From IMG/VR virus record IMGVR_UViG_3300026519_000008, positions 28,374 to 92,373 of that record: a DNA stretch of 64,000 bases. One strand, 5' to 3'. This DNA comes from a virus. The translations under genes were made by a program, and so were the position numbers. Positions 30,487-38,312 of the stretch are shown here, in pieces. Every line of letters starts with the position of its first letter. Within the stretch, counting starts at the first letter, position 1. Under the pieces are notes generated by a model. The model was not told the DNA's origin and did not search any database. It saw nothing but the letters and a program-made list of their open reading frames with translations.

Positions 30487-30840
30487 TTAGAAGTTCATCA
30501 CCAGAACACGATTGCCCATGTTGTCAGTGGTCACAGAGCTGACCGTCCCGCCAGACCGAGAAGCCTGCTTCCGAATCACAGCCTCAGCATATTCCTGGCA
30601 GAACTTCTGCCCATTGGTACGATCCATCCAATACCAATCATGCTTGACGTCCCCATCCTTGGTGATGATCAGAGCCGGGCGGTCCTTCGACCCCAAAATA
30701 ACGCAGTCTTCCTCAGTCCACCCGGCATACTTGTTGCGGAACTGCTGGTCCCTGTGGACCTCAATTCCGAGCCGCTTGGCAGTTCCCTCCATCAGTCTCT
30801 TGTCTGTTACCTTAAGCAGCAGCTTGGTCATGTGAGACAT
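30487..30840 (-). CDS. DUF1257 (Ycf35-like) protein
   Basis: A 117-residue protein beginning MSHMTKLLLKVTDKRLMEGT, then AKRLGIEVHRDQQFRNKYAG; the MSHxT start and LxxAxxxLG pattern are typical of DUF1257/Ycf35. Paired with DUF2997 and with the Ycf46-like ATPase at 13.6 kb, it completes a gene set known from cyanobacteria, plastids and some phages. The biochemical role is unknown. Good GAAAGGAG site. Confidence 0.75.
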   Translation of the reverse strand: MSHMTKLLLKVTDKRLMEGTAKRLGIEVHRDQQFRNKYAGWTEEDCVILGSKDRPALIITKDGDVKHDWYWMDRTNGQKFCQEYAEAVIRKQASRSGGTVSSVTTDNMGNRVLVMNF

Positions 30841-30854
30841 TTCTTTCTCCTTTC

Positions 30855-31376
30855 CTATGTTGCCGTGAATGGACGGATTTTCCTCCGGCTACCCAATTTG
30901 GGAGTCGGAAGACCTCGTTCAATTTTGATCATCTTCTTGAGCAGGGGTTTTGGTGGAAGCCTCTGATTCTTCAGCATTTTCCAGGAGATAGAGTTTGCCA
31001 GAACCAGCTGTTTCTCAAACACTTCCTTGCTAGACATGAATTTAGCCTTGGCCTTAAACCCAAACTCCACCGGCCACAGATCAAACGGCCTGATGGTGAC
31101 AGTCTGGATATCATCCCCAGGTTTCAGCAGCCGCAGATATAATGACAGACTTTTTGCTGGCCGTCCAAACTCTGTCTGGTAGATGAAAAGCTTAACGTAT
31201 TGGGTTGGTATTTGGTACTTGCTACCTGTTCCTATCGAGGTAGCCATACCAAATCTTGCGGCCTCCCACAAGGGAGTTTCTTCTTGGTCAGATAGTAGGA
31301 AGAGAAAGAACTTCACCGTTTTGGTGTCGTTTTTTCCAGTTTTAACCCCACCTGAGAATTCCACTTCATAATGCAT
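30855..31376 (-). CDS. Hypothetical protein (173 aa)
   Basis: The ATG at 31376 (MHYEVEFSGGVKTGKNDTKT) is chosen because GGTGAGGG precedes it and the palindrome at 31388 lies upstream; the longer frame runs through promoter P8. Beta-rich N-terminal half, basic C-terminus. First gene of the P8 transcript with DUF1257 and DUF2997. No family recognised. Confidence 0.6.
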   Translation of the reverse strand: MHYEVEFSGGVKTGKNDTKTVKFFLFLLSDQEETPLWEAARFGMATSIGTGSKYQIPTQYVKLFIYQTEFGRPAKSLSLYLRLLKPGDDIQTVTIRPFDLWPVEFGFKAKAKFMSSKEVFEKQLVLANSISWKMLKNQRLPPKPLLKKMIKIERGLPTPKLGSRRKIRPFTAT

Positions 31377-31387
31377 TTGACCCTCAC

Positions 31388-31403
31388 CTGAAATTGATTT
31401 CAA
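31388..31403. repeat. Dispersed 16-bp palindrome, site 9
   Basis: CTGAAATTGATTTCAA, located between the predicted start of promoter P8 transcription and the first ribosome site, an operator-like position. Confidence 0.85.
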
Positions 31404-31418
31404 CCCGCCATGAATGGA

Positions 31419-31448
31419 ATGATAACAGAACCGACGGGTGTTTGTCAA
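31419..31448 (-). promoter_or_regulatory. Sigma70-type promoter P8
   Basis: On the minus strand, TTGACA (31448-31443), an 18-bp spacer and TATCAT (31424-31419) with an extended TG motif. Confidence 0.78.
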
Positions 31449-31473
31449 CCATTGGTTCTTCCACAAATAAAAC

Positions 31474-31505
31474 GAGGCCCCCTGCGGGCGGACACAGGGG
31501 GCCTC
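31474..31505 (-). terminator. Strong intrinsic terminator after the portal gene
   Basis: GAGGCCCCCTG (31474-31484) pairs perfectly with CAGGGGGCCTC (31495-31505). On the minus strand it is followed by GTTTTATTTG. It separates the portal transcript from promoter P8. Confidence 0.88.
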
Positions 31506-31529
31506 TGGCGGACACCGAAGGGCAGGCGG

Positions 31530-33686
31530 TTACCCTTCGGGGCGTTGACTCTTTGAGAACTTAGCTACTAGTTTAACAAGTTTTTCAGCGATGTCAAGAT
31601 TAATCTTTTCCGCATTAGTCAGATTGTTCGGCACTTGAGGATCATCATTCATACTAGTGTCTGAGCTTGTACTATCCGGCTCGATCCCTAATAGTTCTGA
31701 TGCAACATTCCCGACAACAGACTGCAACACCGGAATCGGAACCTGAGACCAGTCCTCATTGTAGAGCTGAATGTCCTCTCCCAACACCTTGTTAGCATAT
31801 TCGATCAGCTCATCAATTGTGAATGCTCCGTACTGGAGCATGTACGGGAAGCTCTTCTGTGCCAGCTCATCCAACACCAGTTCCGGACCCTTCGACCGAA
31901 CCCTGAGCCTCTGCACTCCCAGCTCCATACTGATAAGCCGGTGGAAGGTGTTGTCGAAGGCCTCCCGTTCAGGACGAAAGATTTGTTCTTCCGCCACCGC
32001 TCTGGCCACCGTTGCAGTATTGCCTTGAATCGAAACCTTTCCATTCCGTCGTGTTACAAACAGCTGGTTAGGTACCCCAAAACAATAGACCTTACCCTTA
32101 TACGGGACAATATCAAGATCATCCGGCAGTGTAACTGTAGCTGTAGTTTTACTTTCTGCCATAAACTTATAAGACCCAACCGTCAAATGCTCAGCACGCA
32201 CAAACTCCCAGTTATCTGTATCTGCTCGTTTAACCCACATTCTGTGGTTGGGAGTTACCAGTACATCTTGGTTTCTATTAGAAAAGTGATACATCGGGCC
32301 GTCATGATCGTACACATAAAAGCCGTGCGGCAGTTCAAACTCAATCTCCTCTGTGTCTGGATTATACGTAGCTACTTTCATCCCATCCTTGTACTCATAC
32401 CAGTATTTCCAACCCTGATCTGTCAAGGTTTGAGTATCACTAGAAAAACATGCGTAATTATAATCATCAGAAGCTCCTATGAATAATGCCGGGAGTCTCA
32501 TAGCCTCCCGCACATGGCGCTTCCCGTTCTCTGTATACCGGACGAACATTGCATCATCTTTTCTGAACTCGATCATAGGCTTGATGTCAATCCTCGCCCC
32601 TGTAGCCGTGTCGTCAATTCCACCTGCCGAAGCCCCCTCAGCCTCTAGCACCAATGTCTTGTTGAATTGCTGAGTGCCCTTACACTCACTCAGCAGATCA
32701 ATTAGATCATCCAAGGATTCCTCAGTCAGCGTTCCTCCCGACACTGTAATGATCAACGGTGGGATACCCTGATTATCGAATAGGTCATAGTTCACGAAGT
32801 CTGCTCGGTTGAGTCCGATCACAGTGTAGATAGTACCTACCCAACGTGGGATACCATACGTTCCAGTCCCGATCTTAAAATGGATAAGTTCGGAGGCCGG
32901 GGTGAAAGCTTTACCATTCTCCAACAGCTCCGCCACATATTTCCGGTACTCAGCATCCCTGGTATCTCTGAAAACTCTCCCGGTTTCAGAGCACATCACT
33001 CGTGGATCTCGGTATTCCTTGTAGTACCTTTTAACCGTAGTAGTCTCAGCTTCGTTGTTCACGATTTTGTATGCCTGTACGAACTTCCGAAACCTTTTCA
33101 ACGCTGGGACTTTAATTGTCTGACCCCGCCTTACAACTTCTACACTTACCGCCACAGGCTCACCTTCCAATGCACAGAGCCTAGTCTTCCTTGAATCTGC
33201 CCAAAAGAACAACGAGGGTTCACCCCTAACATTTCTCACCACTTCGATATATCCATTCCCTGTGACCTCAAGGTCACGGCGTACCTTTTTCCGAATGTCC
33301 TGCATAGTCTCTTCAGCATTCGGATGTTCCATGATCTCTTTTAGAATCTGCTTTTCCTTCGTCACTACATCATCTGGAATATCGGCCAGCATTCCAGTTA
33401 CCGGCTCGTATTCAAAACCAAACCCGTCAATGTTAGTGACGTATGCCTCCACACACTGAGGCAAAACACTAGACTCCTCATACAACTGGTAGAGCCTATC
33501 TGGAGAGTACGGAGGCTTCAGAATGTTCGAGCCCTGCGTATCATAAAGCTGGCCAAACAGATCGTCATTTTCTACCTGTCTGGAATACTGATTCTGCTCA
33601 TCCGTGGCCTGCTTGGCCACCACCTTTTTTGTTGTCCTCAACTGCCGCCGCTTGGTGGTTCTAGTAAGGTTATCTGTACCAGCCAT
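31530..33686 (-). CDS. Portal protein precursor containing a mini-intein
   Basis: The 718-residue precursor should splice to 574 residues. Portal character is shown by PPYSPDRLYQLYEESSVLPQ, HFKIGTGTYGIPRWVGTIYT, the NQGIPPLIITVSG stretch and, across the splice site, DDYNYA-TATVARAVAEEQ, the conserved portal core. Residues 413-556 are the intein. The ATG at 33686 sits behind GGAGAG, where one 15-mer repeat abuts the ribosome site. It lies directly downstream of the DNA polymerase, far from the terminase genes. Confidence 0.88.
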   Translation of the reverse strand: MAGTDNLTRTTKRRQLRTTKKVVAKQATDEQNQYSRQVENDDLFGQLYDTQGSNILKPPYSPDRLYQLYEESSVLPQCVEAYVTNIDGFGFEYEPVTGMLADIPDDVVTKEKQILKEIMEHPNAEETMQDIRKKVRRDLEVTGNGYIEVVRNVRGEPSLFFWADSRKTRLCALEGEPVAVSVEVVRRGQTIKVPALKRFRKFVQAYKIVNNEAETTTVKRYYKEYRDPRVMCSETGRVFRDTRDAEYRKYVAELLENGKAFTPASELIHFKIGTGTYGIPRWVGTIYTVIGLNRADFVNYDLFDNQGIPPLIITVSGGTLTEESLDDLIDLLSECKGTQQFNKTLVLEAEGASAGGIDDTATGARIDIKPMIEFRKDDAMFVRYTENGKRHVREAMRLPALFIGASDDYNYACFSSDTQTLTDQGWKYWYEYKDGMKVATYNPDTEEIEFELPHGFYVYDHDGPMYHFSNRNQDVLVTPNHRMWVKRADTDNWEFVRAEHLTVGSYKFMAESKTTATVTLPDDLDIVPYKGKVYCFGVPNQLFVTRRNGKVSIQGNTATVARAVAEEQIFRPEREAFDNTFHRLISMELGVQRLRVRSKGPELVLDELAQKSFPYMLQYGAFTIDELIEYANKVLGEDIQLYNEDWSQVPIPVLQSVVGNVASELLGIEPDSTSSDTSMNDDPQVPNNLTNAEKINLDIAEKLVKLVAKFSKSQRPEG
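32019..32450 (-). mobile_element. Mini-intein in the portal protein (no endonuclease)
   Basis: 144 residues from Cys413 (CFSSDTQTLTDQGWKYW) to Asn556 (KVSIQGN), with Thr as the next extein residue. Block B is TPNHRMW. Block F is VYCFGVPNQLFVTRRNGK. No endonuclease domain is present, so it can splice but not home by itself. The usual penultimate His is replaced by Gly. It interrupts the portal in the conserved YNxATA segment. Confidence 0.9.
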
Positions 33687-33697
33687 CTCTACTCTCC

Positions 33698-33712
33698 TCG
33701 CGTGGGGAAAGA
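33698..33712 (-). repeat. Strand-specific 15-mer repeat, copy 4
   Basis: TCTTTCCCCACGCGA on the minus strand, in the gap between the polymerase stop (33713) and the portal ribosome site. Confidence 0.75.
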
Positions 33713-36337
33713 TTAGAATGTGTATTCCTGCATATCCCCAAGATTTCTCCCCAGTTTCATATCCACTACTAACGGAACCGTGAGTTTGATTCCAAACCGT
33801 TCCAACGGCAGGTTTTCCATCGTGTCTTTCAGCTGCTTTGCTTTCACATCAACCTTATCTTCGTCAACCAAGAATATCAGTTCGTCATGGATAAATAAAC
33901 TAAGATCGACAGTACGACCATCTATAAGCCCAGTCTCATCCGCAATCAGAGCCCCGAACAGTGTCGTGTCAGATCCAGCCCCCTGGATAGGTGTATTGAT
34001 AGCAATCCGCTCATCCGCCGACCGCTTGTCACTATCCTGAGAATGGATATTCGGTGTTCTCCGAATTCTACCGAATGGTGTTCTGATATATCCGTATTTC
34101 CGTGCGAAGGCAATTTCCCTCTTATGCCAGTTTGGAAGTTCTTTGTACAGCTCATACAAGAACGTATGCCTCCAAGCCTCCGCCTCTTCCAAGGAGAGCA
34201 CCACCCCGTACTCATCCCTGGCATAAATCTGAAACCCTCTTCCACCCATTCCGTAGATCAACCCAAAATTCACAGCCTTCGCATTCTGCCTCATAGACTT
34301 TGTGACTTCATCCAACTTTACCTTCATGATGGCAGAGGCCGTCAGGCGATGTAGATCTAATCCTTGCTGATAGGCCCTGGTCATCTTCCTATCACCGGAC
34401 CTATACGCAGTCCATCTCAATTCATTTTGTGAATAGTCCAGGGCCAAGAAGCATTTCCCTTCCGGCGCAACCAATAACTGCCTAATCCATTTCGCAATCT
34501 CTTTATTCCGTTTCGGGATGTTCTGGAGGTTTGGGTTCCGAGAGCCTGTTCGGCCTGTGGCCGTATTTACCGTTGAGATTTGTGTATGCAGTTTTCCGTC
34601 TTCATGAACTGCATTCTCAAACCCTGTCAGGTACGTGGTAAATAATTTCCTGTACGGACCCCATTGAGAGAGAAGCTCAATAAATCTTGCTGGAGGACTA
34701 TCAATTTCAAGTTCCTCTCGCACTCTGGCCAGTAGCTTCTTCCCTATAGCTATTTTGCCTGTGGCAGTTTTGCCTGGAGATTTAAGCCCGAAACCGTCTT
34801 TGCTGAACAGGACATCCCGCACCAGATCCCCTCTGCTCAGCCTAATGCCTTTACTTTTATGCTTTTCCAAGACAGCTTCTGGAATAAGCTCAATGGCCTC
34901 CTGCTCAAGCCGCCTGATCAATTTAGCAACGTTGTCCTTGACCCTGGGTAGGCCCTCAAGATCAAAATTTACCCCCGTCCTTTCGATTTTATGGAGGACC
35001 CTTGTGGTTACCGGTTGTACGAACCTAACGTAGTAATTTAGCAGTTTTTTGTCAGATCGAATCTTGTCCCGTAGAATCAGACCGCAGGCTAAAGTCGTAG
35101 CAGTATCAGCACACGCGTAGAATTCGTACTCTTCCGGATGCTTTGACAGTGATCCCAACATGTCCGTTTTATCTACCAGATTTTGACTTTTGTGATCGGC
35201 CCTCTCAGGGCAGAATGCCCGCTGAATATCAGCCAGTGAGGCTACTTTATGCACATCTGGGTCTAAACAGTGAGCAGCAGTCTGAACGTCCATCACGTAC
35301 ATTTGGATCTTATCGGCATCCAACCCCAACCACTCGAACTGATGCAGGTCATACCCTGTCATCATGTACTTCTTAATGTCCCGCCGGTACAGCAGTTCTC
35401 GTAACTCTGCTACTTTTTGTTCGTAGTTTTCAGCCTTGCGGATAAAGATCTTGGTCGGAATCTTAGTTTTCGAGTCCTTAGGTGCCCGATCCCAGGTAAT
35501 GACCTTATCATGCTCTCCAGCCTTACATTCTTCCCACAGCACAATATTGTAGCCACCATCCACCGAGTCACTTACTGAATAAGACACCACTACATGATTA
35601 CTACTCCACCGATCATTGCCCTGAGTCTCCGTATCAAGCGCCACACTGAAATTCTTGCGGTCCAATAAAAACTGAATTGAGTCAACAGTCCGGGTAGCTA
35701 AACCGGCTACCTCTACAGGCTTATAGTTGTTCCTGACCATCTGAGCTACTTTGTCCATATCCGGCCGCCAGTAGGTCAGATTTTTTCTATCACGAAGACA
35801 GAAAGCCGGGTGGTACGTGGGAAACATCCAGCACTTGAATTCTTCTGAGTATTGAGGAATCCCACGTTTCTTGGTTATACCAGATTGCTTGAGAAGTTGG
35901 TGTAGAGCCACATTCCCGAACAGCACTATCAATTTAGGCTGCACATATTTGATAGCCGTCTCCAGAGCAGGACGACAGCATTTCTCAGCCAGTTTTATTT
36001 CTCTGTCTGTTAAACCGTGCGGCTGCCTCTCAGACCGCTTGATAATCATGCAGCGACACGCATTGGCAATAAAAATGGGCTCTTCTGAGAGCCCAATTTC
36101 TACTAGGACTCTATCCACCAATTTTCCAGAGTCCCCAATGAATGGTTTCTTTTTGTACACCTCCCACGCACCTGGGCTCTCCCCAACTATCATCAAATCC
36201 GCTGTTTTACTTCCTCTAAAACCAACTTCGTCATAAACAGCATGAACCTTCACATGCCCGCTAGTGTATGCCCTGACCTCCAGCTGACCCTTCCATTTAT
36301 TGCAGGGGCAGTTTGCACAGTCTGTCATCCGTGCCAT
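33713..36337 (-). CDS. Uracil-DNA glycosylase / DNA polymerase I fusion
   Basis: An 874-residue replicative polymerase. Residues 1-200 form a family 4-like uracil-DNA glycosylase with GESPGAW (52-58), HPAF (176-179) and candidate iron-sulphur cysteines (C7, C10, C94 or C96, C120). A 3'-5' exonuclease follows (DTET at 235). The family A polymerase has motif A DYSQNELR (634), motif B KAVNFGLIYG with Phe at the sugar-discriminating position, and motif C HDE (817-819). Fusion may let the enzyme remove uracil ahead of synthesis. ATG at 36337 with GGAAGG; the leader contains a terminator. Confidence 0.93.
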   Translation of the reverse strand: MARMTDCANCPCNKWKGQLEVRAYTSGHVKVHAVYDEVGFRGSKTADLMIVGESPGAWEVYKKKPFIGDSGKLVDRVLVEIGLSEEPIFIANACRCMIIKRSERQPHGLTDREIKLAEKCCRPALETAIKYVQPKLIVLFGNVALHQLLKQSGITKKRGIPQYSEEFKCWMFPTYHPAFCLRDRKNLTYWRPDMDKVAQMVRNNYKPVEVAGLATRTVDSIQFLLDRKNFSVALDTETQGNDRWSSNHVVVSYSVSDSVDGGYNIVLWEECKAGEHDKVITWDRAPKDSKTKIPTKIFIRKAENYEQKVAELRELLYRRDIKKYMMTGYDLHQFEWLGLDADKIQMYVMDVQTAAHCLDPDVHKVASLADIQRAFCPERADHKSQNLVDKTDMLGSLSKHPEEYEFYACADTATTLACGLILRDKIRSDKKLLNYYVRFVQPVTTRVLHKIERTGVNFDLEGLPRVKDNVAKLIRRLEQEAIELIPEAVLEKHKSKGIRLSRGDLVRDVLFSKDGFGLKSPGKTATGKIAIGKKLLARVREELEIDSPPARFIELLSQWGPYRKLFTTYLTGFENAVHEDGKLHTQISTVNTATGRTGSRNPNLQNIPKRNKEIAKWIRQLLVAPEGKCFLALDYSQNELRWTAYRSGDRKMTRAYQQGLDLHRLTASAIMKVKLDEVTKSMRQNAKAVNFGLIYGMGGRGFQIYARDEYGVVLSLEEAEAWRHTFLYELYKELPNWHKREIAFARKYGYIRTPFGRIRRTPNIHSQDSDKRSADERIAINTPIQGAGSDTTLFGALIADETGLIDGRTVDLSLFIHDELIFLVDEDKVDVKAKQLKDTMENLPLERFGIKLTVPLVVDMKLGRNLGDMQEYTF

Positions 36338-36352
36338 ACGCCTACCTTCCGT

Positions 36353-36368
36353 CTGAAATTGATTTCAA
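36353..36368. repeat. Dispersed 16-bp palindrome, site 10
   Basis: CTGAAATTGATTTCAA, between the leader terminator and the DNA polymerase ribosome site. Confidence 0.85.
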
Positions 36369-36417
36369 AAAAGCTGGGCCGTTTCCCGGGAGGCGAGGCG
36401 GGACGGAAACGACCCAG
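36367..36417 (-). terminator. Leader terminator / putative attenuator before the DNA polymerase
   Basis: 36417-36405 pairs with 36386-36374 on the minus strand (13 bp with one G-U), followed by CTTTTTT. It lies downstream of promoter P9, not upstream of it, so transcripts starting at P9 must read through it to reach the polymerase. A 6-codon leader frame (MRSGLD, 36449-36429) precedes it. Confidence 0.65.
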
Positions 36418-36469
36418 AAAAAAACCAGCTAATCCAGGCCGCTCCGCATAACCACCCAGGATCACAGGG

Positions 36470-36498
36470 ATAATAGCAGAAAAGGGCCCGATTGTCAA
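36470..36498 (-). promoter_or_regulatory. Sigma70-type promoter P9
   Basis: On the minus strand, TTGACA (36498-36493), a 17-bp spacer and TATTAT (36475-36470) with an extended TG motif. It starts directly after the endolysin stop codon. Confidence 0.78.
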
Positions 36499-37020
36499 TC
36501 AAGCATTCATGATACGATCATACCAGCCCGCCCTGAAAGTAGGATTGCCTACCCGCACACGAACATACGCCTCCCCCTTCAACCCTCCCAGAATCGCCCC
36601 TGGATACCTATACGAGTTAACTTCCCGGAGAGTCTTGTCACCGATCCATCCATCGACCACCAACTTATGCTTGTTGTGCAGTAGGTTAATCGTTACCTGC
36701 AAAAACCTGGCCGCTCTTGGAAGACCAAAAAGCACAGAGAGTCCGAATAGTTTATCCGCAACAACTTGGCTGTTGATTTCACCCATTCTCCCTTTGTCCC
36801 AGAAGTATCGCTGGAATAGCGATTTCACGATCGGGATGGTAAGAGCTTGAACATCCAGGTAATTGATCACCCCATCGTTAGTAAGATCACCCTCAGGGAT
36901 ATTCTTCAACCATGCCAGTGACACTCCATACTTTGTAGTACCACCAGGATCTTCTGGATGGTCAACAAAACCGCCCTCTTTTTCCAATAACAATTTGAAC
37001 GCCCTATCAAAGTCAGCCAT
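36499..37020 (-). CDS. Endolysin, GH108-type muramidase
   Basis: A 173-residue lysozyme that cuts peptidoglycan at lysis. KEGGFVDHPEDPGGTTKYGV is the GH108 catalytic region with Glu in EGG. VVDGWIGDKTLREVN resembles the C-terminal peptidoglycan-binding part. No signal peptide, so it would need a holin for export. ATG at 37020 behind GGAGGAG shares an A with the upstream TAA. It follows the phospholipase-like gene. Confidence 0.85.
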   Translation of the reverse strand: MADFDRAFKLLLEKEGGFVDHPEDPGGTTKYGVSLAWLKNIPEGDLTNDGVINYLDVQALTIPIVKSLFQRYFWDKGRMGEINSQVVADKLFGLSVLFGLPRAARFLQVTINLLHNKHKLVVDGWIGDKTLREVNSYRYPGAILGGLKGEAYVRVRVGNPTFRAGWYDRIMNA

Positions 37021-37421
37021 TACACCCACTCCTCCAAAACACTAAGCTGCCGGAAGTTCCTGGATTCATTCTTGTCATTCCAGAAAGACGTACCGCCAAA
37101 CAACTTGACGGCGTAATAATACTTCTTTGCCCGCCGCTTCCGCAGCCATCTAAGAAACCCCCAACTTGTATTCGCGTCGATGATCCTACACATATTATTC
37201 AAAAAAACCCTGTCGGCCTCCTCTTTATCCGACAGGGTGTCTCCAACCGCATACATCCAATCATGAATCTCACACGCTGGGCGCACCGAAAGCCCGTACA
37301 GTGTATCTGGCACCAACCAGTCTCCTAATTTTCCAGGACCACAGCCCCCAGTAACTACAGCCCTTACTTTGGGATCGGCTTCCCAATACGACTCTGGAGC
37401 GTACAGCTTAACGTCTCTCAT
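37020..37421 (-). CDS. Phospholipase A2-like protein
   Basis: A 133-residue protein. GGCGPGKLGDWLVPDTLYGL, then PACEIHDWMYAVGDTLSDKE and ADRVFLNNM, matches the PLA2-like signature with the C-x-x-H-D active-site pair. It might hydrolyse host phospholipids during lysis or entry. The C-terminus is basic (RWLRKRRAKKYYYAVK), which could guide membrane binding. ATG at 37421 is preferred over TTG at 37427. It lies right before the endolysin. Confidence 0.65.
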   Translation of the reverse strand: MRDVKLYAPESYWEADPKVRAVVTGGCGPGKLGDWLVPDTLYGLSVRPACEIHDWMYAVGDTLSDKEEADRVFLNNMCRIIDANTSWGFLRWLRKRRAKKYYYAVKLFGGTSFWNDKNESRNFRQLSVLEEWV

Positions 37422-37429
37422 GATCAATC

Positions 37430-37630
37430 CTAGGAGTCTAAGTTATCAGGATTGTTCTTACACACCTCGCAGCCTTCCAATTCCCTTAAAAGTTGAATCA
37501 ACTCGTTGACCCATAGAGTCAACCTTTGCATGTTTCTATCATCATGATATTTAGTAGCCGAAACCTCGGCCACTAAAATGATCTTCTGTACTAACCCTCT
37601 TATCTCATGCAAAACCTCGATGCCAGTCAT
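37430..37630 (-). CDS. Small hypothetical helical protein (66 aa)
   Basis: MTGIEVLHEIRGLVQKIILV followed by mostly helical sequence and ending CEVCKNNPDNLDS. No clear membrane span. It lies between the one-TM protein and the phospholipase-like gene, in the lysis-like group. Ribosome site GAGGGG at a rather long spacing. Confidence 0.5.
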   Translation of the reverse strand: MTGIEVLHEIRGLVQKIILVAEVSATKYHDDRNMQRLTLWVNELIQLLRELEGCEVCKNNPDNLDS

Positions 37631-37650
37631 TCATCATGTCCCCTCTTAGG

Positions 37651-38277
37651 CTAAGGACGCTCATCACGTTTCATCAGTGATTTACTTATATCGTCCATAG
37701 TTCTTGAAATTTCCAGTAGGATTTCTGTTTCCTTCTTTTCGTTTTCTAAAATCAGTGCTGTTACCGTCTTATCCTGTTGTACTGGTGGACGATTACCAAG
37801 AGACGACCCAAACCATCCCAACAACACTAGCAGCCCCGCCGTTAGAATCGGCTGAGTGATCCTGAAAATTCTATCAGACAATCTTCTATTGTGCTCAGCG
37901 TGTAGTTTATCATGCTCCTTCTGCCAAATCTGAAGGGCTGCCAATGTCTTAGTAACATCCCGCAGTGTGATATCCAGAGCATGATTCTGCTCCATTGCTT
38001 GCGTGACCGTTTTCGACAACATACTTTCTAACCTATCCAACTTTTCACACATTGTGCTTTGCCATCCTGGCAGTTGCTCAAGCACAGCATGGGCAGACTG
38101 CATCCAACTAGACGCACTGACCATAAACTGCGCATGGCTTTCCTGCACAGAAGGATCAGCACAATCTCCGGTTTTAATCAAATCATCTGGTGGTCTTCTC
38201 AAAGAAGCAGTCTGCGGCTGCACAGAAGCATCTCCATGGTTGAAATCAATTTCAGGATGCCCGGGCTGTTCAATCAT
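37651..38277 (-). CDS. One-transmembrane coiled-coil protein, possible lysis protein
   Basis: About 208 residues: a polar N-terminal part, a helical region with heptad-like leucines (residues 65-125), one membrane segment (ITQPILTAGLLVLLGWFG) and a charged C-terminus. Location before phospholipase and endolysin genes suggests a holin-associated or spanin-like role, unproven. Start unsure: ATG at 38277 or GTG at 38286. The palindrome at 38240-38255 encodes PEIDFN near the N-terminus. Confidence 0.55.
   Translation of the reverse strand: MIEQPGHPEIDFNHGDASVQPQTASLRRPPDDLIKTGDCADPSVQESHAQFMVSASSWMQSAHAVLEQLPGWQSTMCEKLDRLESMLSKTVTQAMEQNHALDITLRDVTKTLAALQIWQKEHDKLHAEHNRRLSDRIFRITQPILTAGLLVLLGWFGSSLGNRPPVQQDKTVTALILENEKKETEILLEISRTMDDISKSLMKRDERP
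38240..38255. repeat. Dispersed 16-bp palindrome, site 11
   Basis: TTGAAATCAATTTCAG, near the 5' end of the one-TM protein gene. Confidence 0.82.
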
Positions 38278-38312
38278 AATTTCCACAGTTTCATCAAAGA
38301 GCGGCGGAAGGA

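Noticed and set aside
34686-34711. Sequence CTATCAATTTCAAG in the polymerase gene as a further palindrome site
   Set aside because: Only one arm is intact, so it does not meet the 14-bp core. It could be a decayed site.
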